A DNA stretch of 64,000 nt, from the NCBI GenBank assembly GCA_951813045.1, contig CATOTF010000001.1:124001-188000 (forward strand), read 5' to 3'. Below, piece by piece: positions 1-8,033 of this stretch (its first letter is position 1; every line of letters starts with the position of its first letter). The position numbers were made by a program, and so were the translations under genes. The notes below the pieces were generated by a model. That model did not search any database. It worked only from the letters and a program-made list of their open reading frames with translations, and was not told the DNA's origin. The stretch is from an uncultured Rhizobiaceae bacterium (GTDB taxonomy: Bacteria > Pseudomonadota > Alphaproteobacteria > Rhizobiales > Rhizobiaceae).

Positions 1-641
1 GCCGCCGGGTCACGGGTCAGTTCCACATCACCGCCCTCAACCCGAGCCCAATCGAGGTAACGTTCAACAGGGTCATACCCTTCAGGACTTGCAACACGCA
101 ATTTGAAGTTGAAACGGGCACTGGCCTCCATCATCGAACTGACAACGTTGTTGCCATCGCCTGAATAGGCGAGCGTCTTGCCTTCAATCGGGCCTTTATG
201 TTCCTCAAAGGTCATGACATCCGCCATGATCTGACAGGGGTGTGTCTCATCAGTGAGGCCGTTGATTACGGGAACGGTGGCGTGTTGCGCCAGTTCCAAC
301 AGCCTATCGTGTGCCGTTGTTCGGATCATGATTGCATCAACGTAACGGGACAACACCCGCGCCGTATCGGCGATCGATTCACCCCGACCCATTTGTGACG
401 ATTCCCCATCGAGTATGATGGTTTCTCCCCCCAGTTGGCGCATGCCCACATCAAATGACACGCGCGTTCTCGTGGAAGGTTTGTCGAAGATCATCGCCAG
501 GACTTTGCCTTCCAAAGGCTTCCTGCGGCCAACTTCCAAACGCTCGTTCATCATTTGCGTCTTCATCGCCGTTGCCGAGTTCAAAATAGAACGCAGTTCG
601 GTGGCGGGCACCGAGGCAATATCCAGAAAATGTTTTGGCAT
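1..641 (-). CDS. argF: Ornithine carbamoyltransferase, C-terminus cut by window edge
   Basis: Transfers carbamoyl from carbamoyl phosphate to ornithine to give citrulline, in cytoplasmic arginine synthesis. The reverse strand reads [19 protein letters not shown] from the ATG at 641 and stays open to base 1, so about 213 N-terminal residues are present of the usual 305-310. The carbamoyl-phosphate motif STRTR and the HPCQ motif are both visible, as is the STRTR-linked MRQLGGE stretch. The start lies 4 bases after the argD stop, so argD-argF form one operon and translation is probably coupled. Family assignment is certain; only the C-terminal ornithine-binding half is missing because of the window edge. 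Confidence 0.96.
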   Translation of the reverse strand, partial: MPKHFLDIASVPATELRSILNSATAMKTQMMNERLEVGRRKPLEGKVLAMIFDKPSTRTRVSFDVGMRQLGGETIILDGESSQMGRGESIADTARVLSRYVDAIMIRTTAHDRLLELAQHATVPVINGLTDETHPCQIMADVMTFEEHKGPIEGKTLAYSGDGNNVVSSMMEASARFNFKLRVASPEGYDPVERYLDWARVEGGDVELTRDPA

Positions 642-645
642 AATA

Positions 646-1842
646 CTATCCGGCGTTCTGCATCGACATGAGGGCGGCATCCATTTTTTCAACCGCCTCG
701 CGCATATCATCTTCACCAACCGTCAAAGGCGGGATCAGGCGAACAACATTGTCTCCTGCCGGTACGGACAACAGGTGGTGGTCGCGGAATGCAGCAACTA
801 CCTCGGTATTAACTGCCTTACACTTCAGTCCCTGCATCAGTCCGTCACCACGAACCCCTTCTATGATATCCGGGTAACTGTCCGCTAATTCTGCGAGGCG
901 TTGTTTCAGGAATATGGCTTTTTCCATCACTTGATCCAGAAAGCCGTCTTCCAGCACGACGTCGAGTACAGCATTGCCGACGGCCATAGCCAGCGGATTG
1001 CCGCCATATGTTGTGCCATGGGTGCCAGGCTGCATGCCGGACGCCGCTTTTTCAGTTGCAAGGCAGGCGCCGACAGGAAACCCGCCACCGATACCTTTGG
1101 CAATGCCCATGATATCGGGCTCGGCCCCATCTACCCATTGGTGGGCAAAGAGCTTGCCGGTACGGCCAATACCGCACTGGATCTCGTCGTATATCAGCAA
1201 AATACCATGTTCTTCACACAGTTCGCGTAATTCCCGTAACCGCTGGTGGGATACAGGGCGAATACCCCCTTCTCCCTGGACCGGTTCTATCAAAATAGCC
1301 GCCGTCGTGTCCGTGATCGCGGCCTTCAATTGGTCGTAGTCGTCAAAGTCAACTTGATTGAACCCTGCAACCTTGGGGCCAAAACCCATCATGTATTTTT
1401 CATTGCCGCCTGCGGAAATTGCAGCCAATGACCGGCCGTGAAAGGCTCCCTCAAACGTAATTATGTCCACTCGCTCCGGCGCCCCATTGTCATGGTGCCA
1501 ACGTCTGGCCGTTTTAAAGGCGCATTCCATGGATTCCGTGCCGCTGTTGGTGAAAAACACCCGGTCTGCGAAGGAGTTGTCACAAAGCCTGCTGGCAAGG
1601 CTTTCCTGCTGAGGGCTCTCATAAAGGTTGGAGACATGCCAAAGGGTTTGCGCCTGTGTTTGCAGCGCTTCTACTAAATGAGGATGGCAGTGCCCCAACG
1701 CGTTAACAGCAATGCCTGCTGCAAAGTCGAGAAACTCTTCACCTGAACTGGTGTAAAGTCGCACCCCTTCGCCGCGCTCAAAGTGAATTGGCGCTCTGGC
1801 AAATGCACTAAAGAGAGTGGATGGTGATGCGTTTTCAGACAT
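646..1842 (-). CDS. argD: Acetylornithine aminotransferase (class III PLP)
   Basis: PLP-dependent transaminase that makes N-acetylornithine from the semialdehyde in arginine synthesis; it may also act on succinyl-diaminopimelate for lysine. The 398-residue length is normal. Visible are [13 protein letters not shown] (cofactor phosphate region), FEGAFHGRS, the [13 protein letters not shown] block with the cofactor-binding Asp, and AKGIGGGFP with the Schiff-base Lys. I chose the ATG at 1842 ([10 protein letters not shown]) because AAGGA lies 8 bases upstream; an in-frame start at 1890 lacks this. The next gene, argF, begins 4 bases after the stop. A promoter-like site and a terminator-like hairpin lie upstream at 1923-1989. 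Confidence 0.95.
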   Translation of the reverse strand: MSENASPSTLFSAFARAPIHFERGEGVRLYTSSGEEFLDFAAGIAVNALGHCHPHLVEALQTQAQTLWHVSNLYESPQQESLASRLCDNSFADRVFFTNSGTESMECAFKTARRWHHDNGAPERVDIITFEGAFHGRSLAAISAGGNEKYMMGFGPKVAGFNQVDFDDYDQLKAAITDTTAAILIEPVQGEGGIRPVSHQRLRELRELCEEHGILLIYDEIQCGIGRTGKLFAHQWVDGAEPDIMGIAKGIGGGFPVGACLATEKAASGMQPGTHGTTYGGNPLAMAVGNAVLDVVLEDGFLDQVMEKAIFLKQRLAELADSYPDIIEGVRGDGLMQGLKCKAVNTEVVAAFRDHHLLSVPAGDNVVRLIPPLTVGEDDMREAVEKMDAALMSMQNAG

Positions 1843-1922
1843 ATTCTTGATCCTTATGAATCCGATTGATTGCGGGGTGATAAACACCACGATGATTTTT
1901 TCGCCATGATGACAAAATACAA

Positions 1923-1953
1923 AAACCGCCCAGCAACACGCTGCGGGCGGTTT
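1923..1953 (-). terminator. Terminator-like hairpin in the argD leader
   Basis: A perfect 9-bp stem, AAACCGCCC at 1923-1931 and GGGCGGTTT at 1945-1953, encloses a 13-base loop. On the minus strand it runs straight into a T-rich tract (TTTTTGTATTTTG), the form of an intrinsic terminator; on the plus strand no T tract follows. It sits about 80 bases upstream of the argD ATG and just after a promoter-like sequence, so it could be an attenuator, a 5-prime stabilising stem, or the end of a very short RNA. Which of these is inference. Confidence 0.6.
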
Positions 1954-1961
1954 CCGGTGTT

Positions 1962-1989
1962 AGTTTAGGGATACGTTTTTGGCTGTCAA
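1962..1989 (-). promoter_or_regulatory. Putative sigma-70 promoter for argD-argF
   Basis: On the minus strand a perfect -35 TTGACA (1989-1984) is followed after 16 bases by TAAACT (1967-1962), four of six matches to the -10 consensus. The predicted transcript start, near 1955, would fall at the base of the terminator-like hairpin. No argR-type operator was recognised. Confidence 0.5.
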
Positions 1990-2080
1990 TCGAAACCAGC
2001 CAGTGTTTCTGGCCGATATGCAAGTCAACAAACGCGGGTGCAGATATAAACAAGAGATTTATTTTCTACAAATATCCCCA

Positions 2081-2230
2081 GATTCCATTCAAAATTGGAA
2101 GATTGATTCTTTTCGTTGGGGACAAAGTGAAAAAATGATTCGTTGCGTTGTCGGTACACTTGCGGGCGAGTCAATGACCATTGTAGTTTCCCCCGAAGGT
2201 TGGAGAGCCTCCTGGTTCTACCTCAGATTC
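2081..2230. promoter_or_regulatory. Cluster of five GANTC sites upstream of gcrA
   Basis: GANTC occurs at 2081-2085, 2105-2109, 2137-2141, 2168-2172 and 2226-2230, five sites in 150 bases where chance in random sequence gives about 0.6. GANTC is the target of the alphaproteobacterial cell-cycle methyltransferase CcrM, and GcrA, encoded just downstream, is known to act at methylated GANTC promoters. The rest of the 500-base argD-gcrA gap holds no further gene that I can support. Confidence 0.5.
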
Positions 2231-2346
2231 AAGCATCAACCCCGCACATTGTGGAGGTTTTTATTCGCCCCTCACCGGGTGAACGAATTGCTGCGGACTG
2301 ACGGAAGGGAATTTCTCCAGATGCGTTACACGACGAGGAAATTGCC

Positions 2347-2865
2347 ATGTCATGGACAGAAGACAGAGTTTCACGCCTTGCCAAACTATGGGCCGAAGGC
2401 TTGAGCGCAAGTCAAATTGCCGCCGATCTTGGCGAAGTCACACGCAATGCCGTCATTGGTAAAGTACACAGGCTTGGCTTGTCAGGCCGTGCAAAACCAG
2501 CCGGTAAATCCAATGCTGCTTCTCGTCGTAAGCCCACCACTCGTTCAACGACGGGTACGAGCTCTGGTGGCGGCGCGAGAAGAACACGCACGACAACCCG
2601 TGTAGTTGGCAATACTGCGCTTAAGATGGAAGTCGAAGAGGAATTGGTGATTGCACCAAAACCGGTGGAAGATGTTGTCGTTCCTATTTCCCGGCAACTG
2701 ACACTGATGCAGTTGACCGAAACAACCTGCAAGTGGCCGACTGGCGACCCAACAATGCCGGGGTTTTCGTTTTGTGGACACAACAGCAAAGATGACAAAC
2801 CCTATTGCGAGTATCACAATAAGCTGGCGTTCCAACCGCCTAGCGAGCGCCGTCGCCGCCGCTGA
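2347..2865 (+). CDS. gcrA: GcrA cell cycle regulator
   Basis: GcrA is an alphaproteobacterial transcription regulator that binds sigma-70 RNA polymerase and methylated GANTC promoters to drive S-phase genes. This 172-residue protein starts MSWTEDRVSRLAKLWAEGLS, the family signature, with the helix-turn-helix running to about residue 45 (ASQIAADLG, NAVIGKVHRLGL). A low-complexity basic linker (about 50-85) leads to the C-terminal domain, where CKWP, FCGH and YCEYH give four cysteines before a terminal arginine tract. GAGGAAATTGCC precedes the ATG. It diverges from argD and has five GANTC sites upstream. It stands as a single gene. Confidence 0.97.
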   Translation: MSWTEDRVSRLAKLWAEGLSASQIAADLGEVTRNAVIGKVHRLGLSGRAKPAGKSNAASRRKPTTRSTTGTSSGGGARRTRTTTRVVGNTALKMEVEEELVIAPKPVEDVVVPISRQLTLMQLTETTCKWPTGDPTMPGFSFCGHNSKDDKPYCEYHNKLAFQPPSERRRRR

Positions 2866-3014
2866 CGCATATTTCAGATTTTGAGCTTCAGTGCAGTCTG
2901 GTTGAGCGCCTTGAGTGCGCTGGTCAGCAATTGCTTTTCAGTTGAATCCGGTTTTCGGGATTATATTGACTCTGCAGTGACACTTTGTGAGCTTTCCCAA
3001 AATCCAAAACAGGG

Positions 3015-3887
3015 ATGGCGAAGATGATTGAACTTACCGTATCCGGCAAGAAACGCGCACTTGATCTTGATGATCCGAAGCTTCCCGACTGGGTCAGCGA
3101 TGACGCATTTTCTTCAGGAGATTATCACTACAACAAGAAACTGAAACGCGCAGACTACGACGGGCAGTTGGAGTCGCTTCATCTGGAACTCGTCAAACTT
3201 CAAAAACACCGGTTGGAGAGCGGGCAGCGGATCATGATAATATTTGAAGGGCGTGATGCCGCCGGTAAGGGCGGTACAATTGGCGCCTTTCGTCAATATC
3301 TCAAACCGCGTCACGCCAGAATTGTTGCGCTTTCCAAGCCAACGGAAACTGAGCAGGGACAATGGTATTATCAAAGGTATATTACCCATTTCCCGACCCA
3401 TGGGGATATGACACTTTTTGACAGATCCTGGTACAATCGCGCGGGGGTAGAACCGGTCATGGGGTTTTGCAGCATAGAACAACACCGCCAATTTCTTTCG
3501 CAAACCCCTGCGTTCGAGAAAGGGATTGTGGATGAGGGAATCTCATTTTTTAAAATCTGGCTCAACGTCGGCCGGGAAATGCAGATTAAACGTTTCCATG
3601 GCCGTCGACATAACCCGCTGAAATCCTGGAAACTTTCGCCTATAGACATAAAGGCGCTTGGCAAATGGGATGAATATACCAAAGCCCGGAATCAGATGTT
3701 GGCCGCGACGCATTCAACGTCTGCGCCATGGACAATCATTCGTTCAAACGACAAACGGCGCGCCCGTCTCAACGCCATTCGCCATGTCCTTTTGAATATG
3801 GATTATGCAGGCAAGAATATTTCGGCAATTGGTGCGCTTGACCCGCAAATCATTAGCAATGACCCGGAATTTATTGTTGGCGCATAA
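3015..3887 (+). CDS. ppk2: Polyphosphate kinase 2 family protein
   Basis: PPK2 enzymes transfer phosphate between polyphosphate and nucleotides (GDP/ADP to GTP/ATP, or AMP to ADP in other classes). The 290-residue single-domain protein has the Walker A stretch GRDAAGKGG (about residue 79-87), the downstream RHARIVALSKPT block, QWYYQRYITHFPTHGD and the Walker B/DRSWYNRAGVE motif, in the order and spacing of the family. A single PPK2 domain of this size fits class I. GGGATGGCG precedes the start; ATG at 3015 was kept, with a further ATG three codons on. It ends 5 bases from the stop of the convergent neighbour, with no room for a terminator. Which nucleotide is used cannot be read by eye. Confidence 0.92.
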   Translation: MAKMIELTVSGKKRALDLDDPKLPDWVSDDAFSSGDYHYNKKLKRADYDGQLESLHLELVKLQKHRLESGQRIMIIFEGRDAAGKGGTIGAFRQYLKPRHARIVALSKPTETEQGQWYYQRYITHFPTHGDMTLFDRSWYNRAGVEPVMGFCSIEQHRQFLSQTPAFEKGIVDEGISFFKIWLNVGREMQIKRFHGRRHNPLKSWKLSPIDIKALGKWDEYTKARNQMLAATHSTSAPWTIIRSNDKRRARLNAIRHVLLNMDYAGKNISAIGALDPQIISNDPEFIVGA

Positions 3888-3892
3888 AATTT

Positions 3893-5062
3893 CTACCCAC
3901 CAATCCGAACCCACACTGAATAAATATCCAGTGCCCGTCCTTCCCCAGCAAGGTCAGTGTTTAATGCCAGATGCGCGTCTTCATCTCGCGCAAGGGGGGC
4001 GTCTTTCACCGTCACGTCGAATATAAACGCTTCAACCTTATTCGATGCGCTGAAGCGTTTACGCCCACAATCTCCCATATCGCCAAATTCGCAATACACA
4101 GCGAACTCATGGGCGATATCTTCAGGGTTTCGCAACATCACTTCAAACGTCACGGATTTCGCACGAAGCGATCCCATCACACCCCGGGGCACTCTTATCA
4201 GCAAATTATTACGTGGACTGCCCGCTCTGGATGTGAGGCGGACAAAATTTGAATTTCCGTCACGAAACAGATCCGCTGTTCCTCGTCCAGCTGATTCTAT
4301 ATTTGCAGCATCATCGGCTGGATTAAATGCAACAATCCAGCCATCAGTATTTTCAGGAATAAAACTACCTGACTCGATGGTTTGGGAGGGGTTGGGGACG
4401 CTGCCACCAAGTTTGGCTTTCATGAAATCCGGGCCGAACGTGATGGCCCACCATATGGCAACTGCAATACCCACAAGAATGATCGTCCAGAGCAGTAATT
4501 TTGCGTGGGACTTCTTTTCCTGAAGAACATCGCCTGAGTAGCTTTCAGGATATTCGACTGGTGCAGGTTCGTCCGGCAGGGAATCTGCCGATACGGCTCC
4601 AAATCGCGCTGTTCGCTCTTCCACAGGTGGTGCGTCGGAGGTCGCAAGGACCTCAACAGTAGCATCAGGGATGGCGATTTCCGGCGTGGCGGCAACTGGT
4701 GTTGCCAAACTTCTGGGTCCTGGTTCGACTGCATATTGCTGCGAAGGTTCCGACTCTTTCAACGTTGGCATTGGGGCTGGATTGCCCGAAGGCCCAGTAC
4801 TGACGGGGGGCGCAACATCTACTGGCTCTCCCACCTCTATCAGCGGCGTATCGTTTACCGAATATTCTGCCTCTATTTCTTCAATCGCGCTCTCAAGCCT
4901 TTGGCGTTGAAGTGCGACGGCGGTTTCACTGAGCGTCGTATTTTGTGCCAACATGCGCTCCAGCGCTTGCTGCGAAGACTTATAAATGGCTGCACGACGC
5001 TCGCGCGTTGGATCGCCCTGTTTGGCTATTGCCCCCCTGATCAAATCCTCAAACCCGGCCAA
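3893..5062 (-). CDS. Unknown single-pass membrane protein with proline/acid-rich linker
   Basis: No function recognised. The 389-residue product has an N-terminal helical, likely coiled-coil region (AGFEDLIRGAIAKQG through about residue 75), a proline- and acid-rich linker to about 185, one membrane helix (LLLWTIILVGIAVAIWWAI) and a C-terminal beta-rich domain of about 170 residues containing two cysteines near YCEFGDMGDCG. With the helix internal, the N-terminus is probably cytoplasmic and the C-terminal domain periplasmic. I prefer the TTG at 5062, because CAGGAGAGG lies just upstream; the alternative GTG at 5083 has only weak pairing. The gene is convergent with ppk2 and stands alone. Genes of this kind occur as unknowns in related bacteria, but I cannot name a family. 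Confidence 0.7.
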   Translation of the reverse strand: MAGFEDLIRGAIAKQGDPTRERRAAIYKSSQQALERMLAQNTTLSETAVALQRQRLESAIEEIEAEYSVNDTPLIEVGEPVDVAPPVSTGPSGNPAPMPTLKESEPSQQYAVEPGPRSLATPVAATPEIAIPDATVEVLATSDAPPVEERTARFGAVSADSLPDEPAPVEYPESYSGDVLQEKKSHAKLLLWTIILVGIAVAIWWAITFGPDFMKAKLGGSVPNPSQTIESGSFIPENTDGWIVAFNPADDAANIESAGRGTADLFRDGNSNFVRLTSRAGSPRNNLLIRVPRGVMGSLRAKSVTFEVMLRNPEDIAHEFAVYCEFGDMGDCGRKRFSASNKVEAFIFDVTVKDAPLARDEDAHLALNTDLAGEGRALDIYSVWVRIGG

Positions 5063-5259
5063 TTGCCTCTCCTGGCAAATCACTTCTTGTTGAAACTTGT
5101 ACCCATGACGCGGTAAATTGCCAAGGTTCCGTTGATCTTTCTTACAGGATAAAGCTCAGAGCCCCATCCTTGGTTTGACGGGGCAAGATTAATTGACGTA
5201 TTGGTAAGAAGTTTTGTTTGCCTACAGATATCGACCGACCGTTCAAAGGAAAATTCACA

Positions 5260-6213
5260 TTGGCCGTCCCCTCCATTCTTAAAGACGGGCTTGCTTTACC
5301 CGCTATTGCCTCCCCTTTATTTATCATTTCGCACCCAACCCTCGTTATTGAACAATGCAAGGCCGGTGTGATTGGCGCATTCCCCGCATTAAACGCAAGA
5401 TCCGCTTCGCAGCTGGACGAATGGTTGGCGGAGATTACCGAGACACTGGACGCATATAATAAGGCCAATCCCGACAAGCCCGCCGCTCCGTTTGCGGTAA
5501 ACCAGATTGTTCATCGTTCCAATGACAGGTTGGAACACGACATCGAAATGTGCGTGAAATATGAGGTGCCAATCGTCATAACATCACTGGGTGCGCGGCC
5601 AGAACTGAACGATGCCATCCATTCTTATGGCGGTATTACGCTGCACGATATCATCAATAATAGGTTCGCACATAAGGCGATCGAAAAGGGTGCGGACGGA
5701 TTGATCGCAATTGCCGCGGGTGCAGGAGGCCATGCGGGAACTCTGTCTCCAATCGCACTGATACAGGAAATTCGCGAATGGTTTGATGGCCCATTGTTAT
5801 TGGGCGGTGCTATTGCAACGGGCAATGCGGTGCTTGCTGCGCAGGCCATGGGTGCCGATATGGGTTATATCGGTTCCGCCTTTATCGCCACAAAAGAAGC
5901 GCGCGCCGTGGACACTTATAAGCAGATGATCGCCGATTCATCCGCCGATGACATCGTCTATTCCAACCTGTTTACCGGAGTGCACGGGAATTACCTTAAA
6001 GGTTCGGTTACTGCCGCAGGGATGGACCCGGATAATCTGCCGCAAGGCGATGTAAAAACAATGGATTTTGGTGGCGATAAAACAAAAGCGTGGAAAGACA
6101 TTTGGGGTTCCGGTCAGGGCATTGGTGCGGTGAAAGATGTTGTCCCCGTTGCCGAGCTCGTTGCACGGTTGGTCGCAGAATATGAAGCCGCAAAGAAAAG
6201 AATTGCCGGCTGA
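5260..6213 (+). CDS. Nitronate monooxygenase / FMN-dependent 2-nitropropane dioxygenase family
   Basis: FMN-binding TIM-barrel oxidoreductase that oxidises alkyl nitronates or related compounds. The family start LPAIASPLFIISHPTLVIEQ, the GAFPALNAR stretch, GADGLIAIAAGAGGHAGTLS with the catalytic His and the phosphate-binding LLLGGAIATGNAVLAAQAMGAD motif are all visible. Length is 317 residues from the TTG at 5260, which follows AAAGGA; the longer frame from a TTG at 5218 adds 14 residues unlike the family N-terminus. It ends 20 bases from the convergent GNAT gene. The physiological substrate is unknown; many members act as quinone reductases or detoxify nitro compounds. Confidence 0.88.
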   Translation: MAVPSILKDGLALPAIASPLFIISHPTLVIEQCKAGVIGAFPALNARSASQLDEWLAEITETLDAYNKANPDKPAAPFAVNQIVHRSNDRLEHDIEMCVKYEVPIVITSLGARPELNDAIHSYGGITLHDIINNRFAHKAIEKGADGLIAIAAGAGGHAGTLSPIALIQEIREWFDGPLLLGGAIATGNAVLAAQAMGADMGYIGSAFIATKEARAVDTYKQMIADSSADDIVYSNLFTGVHGNYLKGSVTAAGMDPDNLPQGDVKTMDFGGDKTKAWKDIWGSGQGIGAVKDVVPVAELVARLVAEYEAAKKRIAG

Positions 6214-6233
6214 GATTTTCGAGCCCGCTTTCG

Positions 6234-6698
6234 TCAAAGAGCCAGTTTGAAACCTTCATGGGTCGCCTGAAATCCCAAACGCTCGTAAAACCTATGGGCG
6301 TCTGGCCGAGTTTTATCAGTCGTCAACTGCACCAGCTTACACCCTCTCGACCGGGCCATTCCAATGGCCCAGTTGAACATGTCCTCGCCAAAGCCGGCAT
6401 TGCGATGGCTTGGTGCCACGCGCACCGCTTCGATTTGACCACGCCATGAGCCCTTACGCGAAATTCCGGGGATGAAGGTCAGTTGGAGGGTCGCGACAAT
6501 TAGCTCTTGATCCACCGCAACTGCAAGAAACTGATTTGGGTCGCTATCGATGGCCTGAAATGCCTCAATGTATTCATTTGCCAAAGGTGTCGAAATTTCT
6601 TCCCGCCCTGACCCAAGCGGATCATCTGCAAGCATCTCGGCAATTGCAACTAAGTCGGCAAATTCTGCGCGACGAATAAGTAGATTATCGTTTTTCAT
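6234..6698 (-). CDS. GNAT family N-acetyltransferase
   Basis: Acetyl-CoA-dependent acetyltransferase of unknown substrate, 154 residues. The GNAT fold is read from the N-terminal IRRAEFADLVAIAEML, the beta-4 region IEAVRVAPSHRNAGFGEDM, which carries the pyrophosphate-binding R/Q-x-x-G-x-G/A motif (here RNAGFG), and the C-terminal HRFYERLGFQATHEGFKL. This pattern fits small-molecule or amine acetylation rather than ribosomal protein acetylation, but nothing nearby indicates a target. It marks the left edge of the repeat-rich accessory patch at 6.7-8.8 kb. Confidence 0.85.
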   Translation of the reverse strand: MKNDNLLIRRAEFADLVAIAEMLADDPLGSGREEISTPLANEYIEAFQAIDSDPNQFLAVAVDQELIVATLQLTFIPGISRKGSWRGQIEAVRVAPSHRNAGFGEDMFNWAIGMARSRGCKLVQLTTDKTRPDAHRFYERLGFQATHEGFKLAL

Positions 6699-6759
6699 CC
6701 GGGTGATCTAACACATACTGGGGTTTCAATTATACCTGACCCCTAACAATCCCAATACC

Positions 6760-6852
6760 GTCATTCCGGGGCCGCAAAGCGGAACCCGGAACCCAGAATC
6801 GGGAGTTCACAGCGCTGGGTTCCGGGTTAGCGTAACCGCGCACCGAAATGAC
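6760..6852. repeat. Palindromic intergenic repeat, about 93 bp
   Basis: An imperfect long palindrome: GTCATTCCGG at the left end mirrors CCGAAATGAC at the right end, and the inner arms CGGAACCCGGAACCCAG and CTGGGTTCCGGGTT pair around a short centre. Such elements, beginning GTCATTCCGGGG, are widespread extragenic repeats in proteobacteria. It would form a strong hairpin in RNA or DNA. No open reading frame is associated with it. Confidence 0.75.
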
Positions 6853-6877
6853 GTTAGTGAGTTTAAGGGACTAAATT

Positions 6878-7042
6878 CACACCACCCCCGTTGTCATCCC
6901 CGCGTAGGCGGGGACCCATGTTGCTGGGGAAAGAAAGACGTTGATCGTACAGAACTTCCCCTCAAACTCCAACCAAATCACCCTTTTCATTCCAAACGAT
7001 AATTGGTTCCCCGCCTGCGTGGGGATGACAACGGGGGGTGTG
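6878..7042. mobile_element. MITE-like element with 38-bp inverted terminal repeats
   Basis: The arms at 6878-6916 and 7005-7042 are inverted copies with only a few mismatches; both contain GTTGTCATCCCC and the GGCGGGG hairpin core. They enclose about 88 bases with no gene. This resembles the common GTCATCCCCGC...GCGGGGA extragenic repeats and small non-autonomous elements. No transposase and no clear target duplication were seen, so mobility is inferred only. Confidence 0.65.
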
Positions 7043-7092
7043 TCAACCAAGACAAATATCTCCCCCGGCAAAACACCGGGAAAGCGGGAACT

Positions 7093-7162
7093 GGCAGAAT
7101 GCTGAGGCTTGCGCCTTCACAGCTGTAAATAAAAAAGGTGGCATAAGACTCAGCATCCTGCC
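7093..7162. repeat. Imperfect 70-bp inverted repeat
   Basis: GGCAGAATGCTGAG (7093-7106) mirrors CTCAGCATCCTGCC (7149-7162) at 13 of 14 positions, and the inner bases GCTTGCGCC and GGTGGCATAAG continue the pairing weakly. It directly follows the MITE-like element, making three inverted-repeat elements in about 400 bases. Confidence 0.55.
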
Positions 7163-7532
7163 CGGTTTTATTGAGGCTCTTGGCCTTTACGGAAAACAGT
7201 GCTTTTCACACCGCACCCGACGCCTGGGTATTATCCGACTTCCACGCATAGAGCTTTGAACGCCGCCTTCACCTGTTGCAGCAGGACGTTACCCCACAAC
7301 ATTAAAAACCGCCCCGCCAAAATGGCAATGGCCGGTCCGAAACCATCGTTCCCAAAAGCGAGGACGGGCAGGATAAGGGAGGAAGTTGGGGCGGGGATAA
7401 GATTGTGTGTCATATATTCCACATTCTTTAACAATCAATCGACGACCCCATATCAGGATTCCCATAGCCATCAAGATACTGTAGTGTTTGAATAAACTTC
7501 TCGCCTCACCATAAATCTTGGGAGAAATCACA
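7163..7532. other. Gap with no supported feature
   Basis: Short open frames exist on both strands (67-98 codons) but none shows a recognisable domain, a good ribosome site or conserved-looking composition. No tRNA, promoter pair or terminator could be supported. It separates the repeat elements from the DUF488 gene and may be remnant sequence. Confidence 0.4.
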
Positions 7533-8033
7533 ATGCTTGCTACAATAGGCTATGAAAAAGCGTCTTCAGAAGACTTCTTCGCTACATTAAAGGACGGCGG
7601 CATTGAGATACTCATAGATATCCGTGATCGAGCCCAATCTCGTAGGAAAGGGTTCTCGAAAACCGCACTGGCGAATGCGGCAAACGCTGCGGGGATTGAA
7701 TATCTACACTTCCGGACATTAGGCGACCCAAAGGAAGGTCGCGAAGCTGCTCGTGCAGGGCGTATGGATGAGTTTCGCGCTATATTCTCTGCTGTATTAG
7801 CAGGGGAGCCCGCGCAATTCGCTCTTACAGAAGTTGAGAGCTTGGCAAAATCAAAACGAATCTGCATGATGTGTTACGAGCGAGATCATCTTTGTTGCCA
7901 TCGTAAGCTCGTTTCAGACGAGCTCGAAAAGATGCTCGACTGCAAAACTGTCCATCTGAGTGTGAGGGAAAATGGAACAGTCCGGAGCAATGAACGACGA
8001 GTGCTTCATTCTCGTCAAAGCGTTGCCGCATAG
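7533..8033 (+). CDS. DUF488 family protein
   Basis: DUF488 is a small family of unknown biochemical role, common in accessory regions. The 166-residue product begins MLATIGYEKAS, the family start, followed by IDIRDRAQSRRKGFSK (about 28-43), YLHFRTLGDP and the cysteine/histidine block ICMMCYERDHLCCHRKLV (about 112-129), which may bind metal or form a catalytic site. I chose ATG 7533 because GGGAG sits 9 bases upstream; a TTG at 7518 overlaps that ribosome site. The last 62 bases overlap the next gene in another frame, so the two are almost certainly translated together. It lies beside three palindromic repeats, in a patch poorer in GC than pheA-kdsB. Confidence 0.85.
   Translation: MLATIGYEKASSEDFFATLKDGGIEILIDIRDRAQSRRKGFSKTALANAANAAGIEYLHFRTLGDPKEGREAARAGRMDEFRAIFSAVLAGEPAQFALTEVESLAKSKRICMMCYERDHLCCHRKLVSDELEKMLDCKTVHLSVRENGTVRSNERRVLHSRQSVAA

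Noticed and set aside
3957-4523. 188-codon plus-strand frame over the unknown membrane protein
   Set aside because: No motif and no ribosome site; the minus frame has a coherent domain, linker and helix pattern.
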